From Deltaproteobacteria bacterium (GTDB lineage: Bacteria; Desulfobacterota; Desulfarculia; Adiutricales; Adiutricaceae), in contig JAITJB010000315.1 in NCBI GenBank assembly GCA_031279155.1, forward strand, positions 1 to 25,089: 25,089 bases of DNA, written 5' to 3'. The position numbers and the translations under genes are program-made. The notes below the pieces were generated by a model. The model did no database searches, was not told the DNA's origin, and saw only the letters and a list, made by a program, of their open reading frames with translations. Below, piece by piece: positions 7,937 through 15,706 of the stretch (positions are counted from its first letter, which is position 1; every line of letters begins with the position of its first letter).

Positions 7937-8057
7937 GACGGCTAGTCTCTCGCGGCTCTTCCTCCGCTTATAGCCGTCGCCTAGCGTCTTGGCTGGATCG
8001 CTATCAAGGTGGTGGGGACGCGCCGGGTACTGGGCGCTTCTTTTCCGAGCGCCCAGT
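7937..8057 (+). promoter_or_regulatory. Structured fdhF leader with two inverted repeats
   Basis: The 292-nt gap between yedF and fdhF holds GACGGCTA (7937-7944) pairing with TAGCCGTC (7971-7978) across 26 nt. It also holds ACTGGGCGC (8029-8037) pairing with GCGCCCAGT (8049-8057) across 11 nt. The second hairpin ends 29 nt before the fdhF ATG and has no T-run. I looked for, and did not recognise, a molybdenum cofactor riboswitch. Confidence 0.4.
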
Positions 8058-8086
8058 GTCCCTCCCCGCTGCAAGAAAGGAACATC

Positions 8087-10276
8087 ATGACTGTCAGGCA
8101 AACGCAAACGACCTGCTGCTACTGCGGAGCGGGTTGTCAACTCTTATTTACCACCGACGACGAGGCCAACAAGATCCTCGATGTTCACCCTGTAAGGGGC
8201 CGAACCAACGACGACAAGGCCTGTTTGAAAGGGTGGTATGGTTGGGATTTCTTAAACGATCCGCAGATCCTGACCAAACGGCTGCGGGCCCCCATGATCC
8301 GCCGAGGCGGCAAGGGCGCCCCATTAGAGACCGTCTCCTGGAAGGAGGCCATCGATTTTGTGGCCAAAAACCTCCTTAAGGTCCGCGACAAGTGGGGTCC
8401 CGACTCCATCATGGGCGCGGCCTCGGCCAGGGGGCCGGGCAACGAGCCCAACTACCTGATGCAAAAATTCATGCGGGCTTGCGTCGGGACCAATAACATC
8501 GACCACTGCGCCCGCATCTGCCATGCGGCCTCGGTGGCCGGCTCCAGGCAGACCATCGGCGAGGGGGCGATGTCGCTCTCTATCCCTGAGATCGAGGACG
8601 CCGAGGTCATCTTTAACATCGGCTACAACGCGGCGGCCTCCCACCCCGTGGTGGCCCGCCGTATCGTCAAGGCCTCTGAGAAGGGCGCCTTTATCATCTG
8701 CGCTGACCCGCGTATCACCGAGACGGCCAGGATCTCTAATCTCCACCTGCCCCTTAAGGGCGGAACCAACCTCGCTCTGACCAACTCCATGGCTAACGTC
8801 ATCATCAGCGAAGGCCTGGAAGACAAATCTTTCATCCAAGAGCACACCAAGGACTACGAGGCCTATAGGGAGATCGTCTTGGACTATCCCCCTGAGAAGG
8901 TAGGTCCGATCTGTGGTTTGGACCCGGCGGACATTAGAACCGCCGCCAGGCGCTACGCTTCTAGCAAACACTCAGTCATCCTTTGGGGGATGGGTGTTAC
9001 GCAATTCTCCCAAGGGGTTGAGGTGGTTAAAAGCCTCTGCTCACTAGCTATGCTAACGGGAAACTTTGGCCGGCCTAGTACCGGAACGGGCCCGGTGCGC
9101 GGCCAAAATAACGTCCAGGGAACCTGCGACATGGGCGTCCTCCCAGACGTCTATCCGGGCTACCAGGCGGTTACCGATCCACAGATCCGGGCTAAGTTTG
9201 CCAAAGCTTGGAATGTGCCGTCGCTACCCTCGGAAGTCGGCTTACAGCTGACAAGAGTTCCGGAGCGGGTCGTCCACGAAAAGGATCCGGCCAAGAAAAT
9301 CCACGCCTACTACATCTTTGGCGAAGATCCCGCCCAATCGGACCCTGATTTAGCCGAGTTAAGGGAGGCCTTGGCGGCCATTGATTTTGTGGTCGTTCAA
9401 GACATCTTCTTTAATAAGACGGCTATGTTTGCCGATGCTATTTTGCCTGCCACCTCTTGGGGCGAACACGAGGGCGTCTACACTAGTAGCGACCGTGGTT
9501 TTCAGCGCATTCGTAAAGTCCTCGAACCCGTAGGTGACATTAAAGACGATAGCGACATCATCTGCCTCATCTCCACGGCCATGGGCTATCCCATGAAATA
9601 CAAAAACAGCGAGGAGATCTGGAATGAGATGATAGCGCTCTCACCGAAGTTCACTGGCGCCACCTACGAAAAAATTGAGCGTCAGGGAAGCGTTCAGTGG
9701 CCCTGCTACGACCCTGATCCCAGCGACAAGGGGACCATGTATCTCCATAAGGGCGGGCAGTTCGCTACCGCTGATGGCCGTGGTATCTTTAAAACCTCCC
9801 ACTACCACCCCCCGACGGAGGTGGAAAACGAGCAATTCCCCCTGACCTTGTGTACAGTCCGCGAGGTCGGTCACTATTCGGCTAGAACCATGACCGGTAA
9901 CTGCCGGGCCCTAAGGAACCTCGAAGATGAGCCGGGTTGGGTGGAAATGTCTCCGGCCGACTGTAAGGCCATTGGCGTGGCCACAGGCGATCTGGTTAGG
10001 GTGACCTCCAAGCGCGGATCGGTCATCACCAGGTGCTTAGAGACCGGCCGGGTCAGACCCGGGGCCGTCTACATGACCTATCAGTGGTGGGTTGGGGCCT
10101 GTAATGAGCTGACAATCTCGTCGCTCGACCCGACTAGCCGGACGCCGGAGTACAAGTACTGCGCGGCTAAGGTTGAAAAGATCGCTGACCAGGCCTGGGC
10201 CGAAAACGAGGTCGTCAAAATCTACGCTGACATTAAGTCGGCTATGGGCATCGCCCGGGAGGTGGAATCGAGATGA
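8087..10276 (+). CDS. fdhF: Formate dehydrogenase H-type, cysteine variant (HDCR FdhF)
   Basis: A cytoplasmic molybdopterin oxidoreductase interconverting CO2 and formate; 729 residues, close to E. coli FdhF (715). The N-terminal [4Fe-4S] site is CCYCGAGC plus KACLKG (near 10-47). The active-site segment HCARICHAASVAG has Cys145 (TGC, 8519-8521) where E. coli has Sec140, with the catalytic His146 next to it. GPVRGQNNVQG holds the conserved active-site Arg. No Tat signal is present. The ATG at 8087 is chosen for its AAAGGA site and because the Fe-S motif follows at the usual distance; the frame extends upstream without support. It overlaps hycB in ATGA. Codon choice looks more biased to C-ending codons than in neighbouring biosynthesis genes, suggesting high expression. 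The metal could be Mo or W. Confidence 0.96.
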   Translation: MTVRQTQTTCCYCGAGCQLLFTTDDEANKILDVHPVRGRTNDDKACLKGWYGWDFLNDPQILTKRLRAPMIRRGGKGAPLETVSWKEAIDFVAKNLLKVRDKWGPDSIMGAASARGPGNEPNYLMQKFMRACVGTNNIDHCARICHAASVAGSRQTIGEGAMSLSIPEIEDAEVIFNIGYNAAASHPVVARRIVKASEKGAFIICADPRITETARISNLHLPLKGGTNLALTNSMANVIISEGLEDKSFIQEHTKDYEAYREIVLDYPPEKVGPICGLDPADIRTAARRYASSKHSVILWGMGVTQFSQGVEVVKSLCSLAMLTGNFGRPSTGTGPVRGQNNVQGTCDMGVLPDVYPGYQAVTDPQIRAKFAKAWNVPSLPSEVGLQLTRVPERVVHEKDPAKKIHAYYIFGEDPAQSDPDLAELREALAAIDFVVVQDIFFNKTAMFADAILPATSWGEHEGVYTSSDRGFQRIRKVLEPVGDIKDDSDIICLISTAMGYPMKYKNSEEIWNEMIALSPKFTGATYEKIERQGSVQWPCYDPDPSDKGTMYLHKGGQFATADGRGIFKTSHYHPPTEVENEQFPLTLCTVREVGHYSARTMTGNCRALRNLEDEPGWVEMSPADCKAIGVATGDLVRVTSKRGSVITRCLETGRVRPGAVYMTYQWWVGACNELTISSLDPTSRTPEYKYCAAKVEKIADQAWAENEVVKIYADIKSAMGIAREVESR

Positions 10277-10794
10277 ATTCCTTTGTTAGAACGAATCCTA
10301 GGCGGTGTATCGGCTGCCGGACCTGCCTGATTAGCTGCGTGGTGGCCCACTTGGGCAAGGGCTTCTTTGATTTGGAGCCTGACAGCTACAACTTCACGCC
10401 CAGGCTCTTTATGGTCAAGACGACTTCGGTTACGGCGCCCATCCACTGCCGCAACTGCGAAAATCCGGCCTGTAAGGCCGCCTGCGTCCCCAACGCCATC
10501 TCCATGGCTGATGGCCGGGTCATCGTCGATCCTAAGCGCTGCATCGGCTGCAAGAGCTGCGTCAGCGCCTGCCCCTTCGGGGCTATTGAGTTGGTTGAAA
10601 CCGGTCAGCTGCAGTTTGACGGGACCCCGAGCCGGGTGGCCCTTAAATGCGACCTGTGTAGCGGGGTGGCCGATTCACCCTCCTGCGTCAAGGTCTGCCT
10701 GACTGACGCCTTGGAGCTGGTCACCGAAGACGACCTCCAGGCCGAACTGGTCGATAAACGCCGTACGGCCGTTATGTCCTCGCTTACGCCTTAA
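10273..10794 (+). CDS. hycB: Four-cluster ferredoxin-like subunit of the formate dehydrogenase (HycB-like)
   Basis: The 173-residue product carries four [4Fe-4S] motifs with all 16 Cys: CIGCRTCLISC (from 12), CRNCENPACKAAC (from 59), CIGCKSCVSAC (from 90) and CDLCSGVADSPSCVKVC (from 126). It is translationally coupled to fdhF through ATGA, so it is the immediate electron partner of the formate dehydrogenase. It is clearly related to, but not a recent copy of, the subunit at 5085; for example its fourth motif differs. In HDCR this subunit would connect FdhF to HycB3 and the hydrogenase. Confidence 0.93.
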   Translation: MNSFVRTNPRRCIGCRTCLISCVVAHLGKGFFDLEPDSYNFTPRLFMVKTTSVTAPIHCRNCENPACKAACVPNAISMADGRVIVDPKRCIGCKSCVSACPFGAIELVETGQLQFDGTPSRVALKCDLCSGVADSPSCVKVCLTDALELVTEDDLQAELVDKRRTAVMSSLTP

Positions 10795-10821
10795 ATCGCA
10801 TTTAGCCCTTGTATTTTTTTC

Positions 10822-10852
10822 TGGCGGCCTTACTTTTTTGGTGGGGCCGCCA
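10822..10852 (+). terminator. Probable end-of-operon hairpin after hycB
   Basis: TGGCGGCC (10822-10829) pairs perfectly with GGCCGCCA (10845-10852) around a 15-nt T-rich loop, 28 nt after the hycB stop. The run after it (TATTAAAGG) is not a proper U-tract, though T8 and T7 runs come 20-40 nt later. It may be an imperfect terminator or a 3' stabilising structure. Confidence 0.45.
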
Positions 10853-10945
10853 TATTAAAGGCTGGTTTAGGTTTTTTTTGCTTCTTTTTTTAAACAGTCC
10901 TTTTAGGTAAGATTAGCTTGAGCGCTAATTTTTGGGATGGTTTTC

Positions 10946-11212
10946 ATGAAGGCTCTCATTACCTTCGATAGCACCTCCCACGCCTTAAGTGGGGAAACGG
11001 CCCTTCAAGATAAGGGTTTAGCCGTAAGCTTAATGGGCCGCCCGGTTGAGTTGGGCGGCGATTGCGGCTTCTGCTTAAGGGTTGAATGGGAGGATTTAGA
11101 TATTGCCTTAATAGTTCTTTCGGAAGCCGGTTTTATCTGGCAAGGCGCTTACCTCGATTTTAAGCATGAATTACCCCGTTACCGCCTAATTCGCCCAAGC
11201 CCAACTACTTAG
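10946..11212 (+). CDS. DUF3343 family, putative Se/S carrier-like protein
   Basis: An 88-residue protein with the layout of DUF3343, a family described as putative Se/S carriers. It starts MKALITFDSTSHAL, then a Gly-rich turn GGDCGFCLRV with Cys40 and Cys43, and the closing ALIVLSEAGF. The ATG at 10946 is chosen over the one at 10937 because family members begin right at this strand and GGGATGG lies 5 nt upstream. Its TAG stop lies in the AGGAGG ribosome site of the MobA-SelA gene, so the two form an operon. The link to selA supports a role in selenium delivery; the chemistry is inferred. Confidence 0.75.
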   Translation: MKALITFDSTSHALSGETALQDKGLAVSLMGRPVELGGDCGFCLRVEWEDLDIALIVLSEAGFIWQGAYLDFKHELPRYRLIRPSPTT

Positions 11213-11220
11213 GAGGGTCC

Positions 11221-13338
11221 ATGACCGCAAGTAAACTCCAAAAATACGCCGCCGTCATATTGTGCGGCGGCCGAAGTAGCCGCATGGGTTTTGACAAGGC
11301 CCTTTTGATCCAACCAGATGGGAGGCCCTTAATCGCGGTCCTGGCCGCTGAACTATCAAAGCGCTTTGGCCTGGTAGCCTTAGCCTGCGGTAACCCCCAA
11401 AAGCTCGCCGGCGTAAGCGGCCTTGAGCCGTACCCCCTGATAGCCGACGAAAAGCCCTTTTCCGGGCCAGCCGGGGCGGTGGCTAGCGTTTTAGATTCCC
11501 TTGATGGCCGGGCCGCCTTTGTCATGGCCGGCGATATGCCCAACATCAATTGGAAGGTCATAGAACAATTGGCCGCCCTTATGGAGCAAGGGGCCAAAGC
11601 CGCCGTCCCCCGAGTAGATAATCGCTTGGAGCCTCTTTACGCCTTTTACGGGCCAGATTCTGGGCCATTTTTAAGAAAAAGCGCTAAAAGCGGCGACGGA
11701 ACGCTCCGGGAGGCCTTTGGCGATATCGGGGTGAGCTTTTTGGATATCACCGGACTCGCTGACTCAACAAAAATATTTGCCAACTTAAATACCCCCGATG
11801 AGGCCGATAAGTTCGGGCTTAGAAAGCCTGATCCCTCTCCCGGATCCGATGCCATAAGCGGGGAAGCGCGAGTATCAAAAGAAGCAATAGATCGCCAGAA
11901 ACTTCTTAGGGCCATACCTAAGGTCGATTTACTTCTTTTGGAAATTAGTCAATCGGGGTCCCCTTTGGCCTCATTATCCCCGGAATTTTTATTGGCTTGT
12001 GTTAGAAGCGCTTTAGATCGCCGAAGGCAAGCTATCCTTTCGGGAGAGTTAGAAAAAATAATGACCGAACCTTGGGAGCCCTTGAAAGCAGTTGAGGCCG
12101 AAGCCCTCCAAATGGAGATCTTAAGCTTAAGAGAGGTCATAAACGCCACCGGCGTTGTCATTCATACCAATCTAGGCCGTTCGGTTTTGGCCAAAGGGGC
12201 CATTAAAAACATTATTAAAATCGCTTCTTCTTATTCGACCTTGGAGTACGATCTCGCTTGCGGCCAACGAGGCGATCGCCAAAGGCACCTAGAAAAGATA
12301 GCTAGCGCCATCTTTGGTGCGCAATCAGCCATGGCCGTCAACAATAACGCCGCTGCTCTATTACTGGTAGCAGCAGCCCTTGCTTGCGGCCGGGAAATCG
12401 TCATTTCAAGGGGTCAACTGGTGGAGATTGGCGCCTCTTTTCGCTTAGGCGAGATAATGGCAGCCGGGGGCGCGATTTTGCGTGAGGTTGGCGCGACAAA
12501 CCGCACGACCGTAGAAGATTATGATCGCGCCGTCTCAGCTGACCGAACGGCTCTGATTTTATATGTCCATCCGTCAAATTTTCGCTTAGTTGGCTACGGC
12601 GGAACGCCTTCCATAGCTCAGATCGCCGAAATTTCTAAAGCCCACGGCATTCCATTGGTTAGCGATCTCGGAAGCGGGGCCTTATTTGATCTCTCAAAGT
12701 GGCTCCCCGATGAGCCTAAAGTTAAGGAAAGCTTAGCTTTTGGCTGTGATTTAATCACCATGAGCGGCGATAAACTCATGGGGGCCGGTCAAGCCGGTCT
12801 CATAGCCGGGCGCCGGGATTTACTGGAAAAAATTAAGCGGCATCCTTTCGCCCGGGCTGTCCGCATAGATAAGTTAAACTTAGCCGCCCTTGAATACACC
12901 CTCAAACTGGCCTCTCGCCCCAAGGAGGCTTGTCAAGTCATCCCGACCTTGGCCATGATATCGGCTACGACCGATGAGCTCGAACAAAAAGCCGACCGGC
13001 TTTTAAAGGCTATAGGCCCGCTTGAGGGCTTTAGTTTGGAGAGCAGCCCCTCTGAGGCCCAAACCGGAGGGGGCTCGGCCCCGGACCAGCTTCTGCCCTC
13101 CAGGGCCGTGGTCGTAACCCCGCACGATGGCGAGCCAGGCGCTTTAGAGGAGGCTTTAAGGCTGGGCAATCCTCCGGTCATAGCAAGGGTATTTCGTAAC
13201 CGCCTGTGGCTAGATGTCCGAACTGTTAGAGAAGAAGAAATAGAACCTCTAGCTGAGGCCCTAAGGGCGGCAATCGCTGCCGTACAAGCTAGGGCAAATG
13301 CTAGTGCCAAAGCTATCGCCAAAGACCCCATCGGCTGA
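11221..13338 (+). CDS. mobA-selA: MobA-SelA fusion: molybdopterin guanylyltransferase joined to selenocysteine synthase
   Basis: One open frame of 705 codons with two enzyme domains. Residues 1-200 are MobA, which attaches GMP to molybdopterin: LCGGRSSRMGFDKALL (14-29), AGDMPNIN (103-110), RLEPLYAFY (135-143), NLNTPDEAD (188-196). After a polar linker (about 201-222), residues 223 to the end are full-length SelA, the PLP enzyme turning Ser-tRNA(Sec) into Sec-tRNA(Sec): NATGVVIHTNLGR (308-320), NNNAAALLL, SRGQLVEIGASFR (396-408), SDLGSGALFDL, and MSGDKLMGAGQAG with PLP Lys518. The junction has no stop, start codon or ribosome site, so SelA is unlikely to be made separately. AGGAGG precedes the ATG. 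Both activities serve Sec-containing formate dehydrogenases. A sequencing frameshift is possible in principle, but both halves are intact and in one frame. Confidence 0.95.
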   Translation: MTASKLQKYAAVILCGGRSSRMGFDKALLIQPDGRPLIAVLAAELSKRFGLVALACGNPQKLAGVSGLEPYPLIADEKPFSGPAGAVASVLDSLDGRAAFVMAGDMPNINWKVIEQLAALMEQGAKAAVPRVDNRLEPLYAFYGPDSGPFLRKSAKSGDGTLREAFGDIGVSFLDITGLADSTKIFANLNTPDEADKFGLRKPDPSPGSDAISGEARVSKEAIDRQKLLRAIPKVDLLLLEISQSGSPLASLSPEFLLACVRSALDRRRQAILSGELEKIMTEPWEPLKAVEAEALQMEILSLREVINATGVVIHTNLGRSVLAKGAIKNIIKIASSYSTLEYDLACGQRGDRQRHLEKIASAIFGAQSAMAVNNNAAALLLVAAALACGREIVISRGQLVEIGASFRLGEIMAAGGAILREVGATNRTTVEDYDRAVSADRTALILYVHPSNFRLVGYGGTPSIAQIAEISKAHGIPLVSDLGSGALFDLSKWLPDEPKVKESLAFGCDLITMSGDKLMGAGQAGLIAGRRDLLEKIKRHPFARAVRIDKLNLAALEYTLKLASRPKEACQVIPTLAMISATTDELEQKADRLLKAIGPLEGFSLESSPSEAQTGGGSAPDQLLPSRAVVVTPHDGEPGALEEALRLGNPPVIARVFRNRLWLDVRTVREEEIEPLAEALRAAIAAVQARANASAKAIAKDPIG

Positions 13339-13384
13339 AACAATAGTCGGCTGATGGTAGGCATTTTGATTTGTATAATGAGGC

Positions 13385-13419
13385 TTCTAGCTGGAATAAA
13401 ACTAGATTTAGAGCTAGAA
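13385..13419 (+). other. Inverted repeat in the selA-moaA gap
   Basis: TTCTAGCT (13385-13392) and AGCTAGAA (13412-13419) are perfect complements around 19 nt, 46 nt after the fusion gene. No U-tract follows. The 293-nt gap 13339-13631 otherwise holds AT-rich sequence in which I see no gene or riboswitch. Confidence 0.3.
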
Positions 13420-13631
13420 TAGATTTGTCAGCCTTAGTCGGTCAGTTTAGGCCTTGAGGTTTTTGTTAATATTTTTTGCTTTTAAGAGAAATTTGGGTTT
13501 ACGGTTATGGGATCTGTCTTGGCTAATCAAAATCGATATGGAGCTATTAAAAAACTTAGTTTTAGTGGGGGAAAAAGATCTACGACGAGCTGCCCTGGTT
13601 CAATCGGGGCCCTAGATTTGAGAGGCGCCAG

Positions 13632-14648
13632 ATGCTAGACGCTACTGGACGCAATCTGGACTACCTCAGGCTCTCGTTAACCGATCGATGTAATCTTAGA
13701 TGCGTGTACTGCATGCCCAAAGAGGGCGTGGCTTGGAAATCTCACGACGATATCCTGCGCTTTGAAGAATCGCTTCGCTTATGCCGGCTTTTATGTGAGC
13801 TCGGTATCCGCCGCATTAAGCTAACCGGAGGCGAACCACTTATTCGCCGTGGGGTGGATAATTTTATCCGGCAATTGCGTAAGATCCCCGAACTTGAGCA
13901 GGTCACCTTAACAACTAACGGGCATGTTTTGGGGGATTTTCTTGACCGCCTAGGTCAAGAGGCCGTAACTCTCATCGATGGAATAAACATCAGCTTAAAC
14001 ACTACCGATCCGGCGACCTACGCGGCCATGGCCCGTTTTGATGGTCTGAATTTAGCTATGAACGGGATGCGGCGGGCCATAGAGGCGGGTATTAGCGTTA
14101 AACTTAACTGCGTACCCGTTCGCGGGCTCAACGAGGGCGATTTGGTAAATCTGGCCCTAGAGGCTAAAAGCGCAGTTAAGGCCGTTAGATTTATTGAACT
14201 GATGCCCATGGGCGTAGCCGCCGGCCTTAAGGGCATCCCCATGGCCGAAATTATAGCTCTCTTTGAAAAGAACTTCGGGCCTTTGATCCGAGATGACGCC
14301 CCAATGGGTAATGGCCCGGCGGTCTATTACCGTGTCTCGGGCTTTAAGGGGAAAATTGGTTTTATAAGTTCCATGAGCGAGATCTTTTGCGCAGGTTGTA
14401 ATCGTCTTCGGTTGAGCTCAGATGGCTACCTGAAGGCTTGTCTGGCTAGCGATAAGGGATCGGATCTAAAAGCTTTACTGCGATCTGGCGCTTCTGACGA
14501 AGCCCTAAAAGAGGTCATGCTGCGCTTGGTAGCCAGTAAACCCAAGGCTCACAGTTTTGTTGGATCATCGAAGCCTGAAGATGATAAGGGACCTAGTGAG
14601 GAGCGTACCTACCAGGGGCCGGAAGGCATGTACCGGATAGGCGGCTAA
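13632..14648 (+). CDS. moaA: GTP 3',8-cyclase MoaA (molybdenum cofactor step 1)
   Basis: A radical-SAM enzyme that, with MoaC, converts GTP to the pterin precursor of molybdenum cofactor. The 338-residue product has the N-terminal SAM cluster motif CNLRCVYC (Cys20, Cys24, Cys27) and TGGEPLIR (65-72). The C-terminal GTP-binding cluster is FCAGCNRLRLSSDGYLKAC (Cys253, Cys256, Cys270). The Gly-Gly tail (YRIGG) is needed in known MoaA proteins. GAGAGG lies 6 nt before the ATG. It supplies the cofactor for FdhF and the substrate path to the upstream MobA domain. The neighbour gap of 293 nt suggests its own promoter. Confidence 0.97.
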   Translation: MLDATGRNLDYLRLSLTDRCNLRCVYCMPKEGVAWKSHDDILRFEESLRLCRLLCELGIRRIKLTGGEPLIRRGVDNFIRQLRKIPELEQVTLTTNGHVLGDFLDRLGQEAVTLIDGINISLNTTDPATYAAMARFDGLNLAMNGMRRAIEAGISVKLNCVPVRGLNEGDLVNLALEAKSAVKAVRFIELMPMGVAAGLKGIPMAEIIALFEKNFGPLIRDDAPMGNGPAVYYRVSGFKGKIGFISSMSEIFCAGCNRLRLSSDGYLKACLASDKGSDLKALLRSGASDEALKEVMLRLVASKPKAHSFVGSSKPEDDKGPSEERTYQGPEGMYRIGG

Positions 14649-14718
14649 GAAGGCTTTAGAACATATTTTTTTAAGCGCTCCACTGTCAGCTTCAATTGTT
14701 TTTTATTGAGTAAGAATA

Positions 14719-15657
14719 TTAAATCCATCTTTTGCGGCGAAAAAATAACCATAAGGTCCCAGATAAGATTAGGCACATGACCATCATCAGCCAAAAGGCT
14801 TTGGGCCTACTTGCGAGCGGCAGCTCCAAATTCATGCCGTAGGCCCCAACTATAAAGGTGGGGACCATCAAGATGATGGTTACGCCGGCTAAAAATTTCA
14901 TGACCTTGTTGAGATTGTTGTTGATGATGTTGCCAAAGGCGTCGCCTAGGCTGCCTAAGATCTGCCCGAAGATATCGGCCATGTAGATAGCTTGTTGGTT
15001 TTCGATTAGAGCGTGATCTAAAAGATCGTCTTCCTCAGCTGTCAGCGGGAAGACTTTGTCGTCTAATAGTTTACTGATGATGGCTCGGTTGGATTTAAGG
15101 GCTACGGTGTAGTTGATTAAGGCTTTGTCGATGGTCAGTAAGGTCATTATCTGTTCGCTCTGCTGAGATTTTGATAGCGAGCTCTCAGCTTCGTCGGTAA
15201 TGTCTTCCATTAGTTCTAAATGCCCGATAAAGTCAGCTGAGCTTTCAATAAAAAGCTTCATGACCATTTTAAGGATAGATATTGGTTTTGGCTTGCGGCT
15301 CCACCGGCTCACGATCCGGTGGGTTAGACCTGGTTCCGAGCAGACCGTCACCAAGAGACTCCCCTTAACCAAAACCCCCAAGGGCACGGTCGAGAAGGTG
15401 CGCTGACCGCTATCGTTTATCTGACAATGAGGCGCCCTTATGATCATCAGCACCACCTGATCTTCTTGTTCTAGGCGGGGTCGCTCCCTAAGGTCTAGTG
15501 GGTCTGATAAAAACTGAGCTGGCAGCCCATATTCCAAAGAGATCTCAGATAATTCCTCGATGTTGGGCGCTTGTAAATCTATCCATTGGGTATCCGCATT
15601 AGTCTGGCAGACGGTGAAGCCAGGATCTTGGCCGGTAAAACTGTACCTAGTTAGCAT
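14719..15657 (-). CDS. corA: CorA-family divalent metal transporter
   Basis: A Mg2+/Co2+-type channel of the inner membrane, 312 residues, normal for CorA. A soluble N-terminal domain and long helices come first. Two C-terminal membrane segments follow (about 254-272 and 287-305), with the pore signature YGMN at 273-276 and the basic tail FFRRKRWI. The ATG has GGAG 11 nt upstream. It lies 49 nt after the metallophosphoesterase gene on the same strand and converges with moaA across 70 nt without a clear terminator. Whether it moves Mg, Co or another metal cannot be told from sequence. Confidence 0.92.
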   Translation of the reverse strand: MLTRYSFTGQDPGFTVCQTNADTQWIDLQAPNIEELSEISLEYGLPAQFLSDPLDLRERPRLEQEDQVVLMIIRAPHCQINDSGQRTFSTVPLGVLVKGSLLVTVCSEPGLTHRIVSRWSRKPKPISILKMVMKLFIESSADFIGHLELMEDITDEAESSLSKSQQSEQIMTLLTIDKALINYTVALKSNRAIISKLLDDKVFPLTAEEDDLLDHALIENQQAIYMADIFGQILGSLGDAFGNIINNNLNKVMKFLAGVTIILMVPTFIVGAYGMNLELPLASRPKAFWLMMVMCLILSGTLWLFFRRKRWI

Positions 15658-15706
15658 GCCGATAATTTCTCCAAAAAAAGATGGGGTAAAAAGGAGAGGC
15701 CAGATG

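Noticed and set aside
8519..8560. SECIS element for fdhF
   Set aside because: The active-site codon is TGC, not TGA, and the sequence after it does not form the classical upper stem with a GU-containing loop.
8324..8971. Long minus-strand open frame opposite fdhF (215 codons)
   Set aside because: Caused by strong C-ending codon bias of fdhF on the other strand; Arg/Gly/Val/Asp-rich with no recognisable motif.
11821..11900. Hidden gene boundary between mobA and selA
   Set aside because: No stop codon, ATG/GTG/TTG start or ribosome site occurs at the joint; the first internal Met is far inside SelA.
12933..13364. Minus-strand 143-codon open frame opposite the SelA end
   Set aside because: Ser/Ala-rich shadow of the SelA frame without a ribosome site.
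13595..13620. T-arm-like sequence (GGTTCAATC flanked by CCC and GGG)
   Set aside because: No acceptor, D or anticodon arms around it, so not a tRNA.
13339..13631. Molybdenum cofactor riboswitch before moaA
   Set aside because: Looked for its conserved stems and loops; only an isolated inverted repeat is visible.
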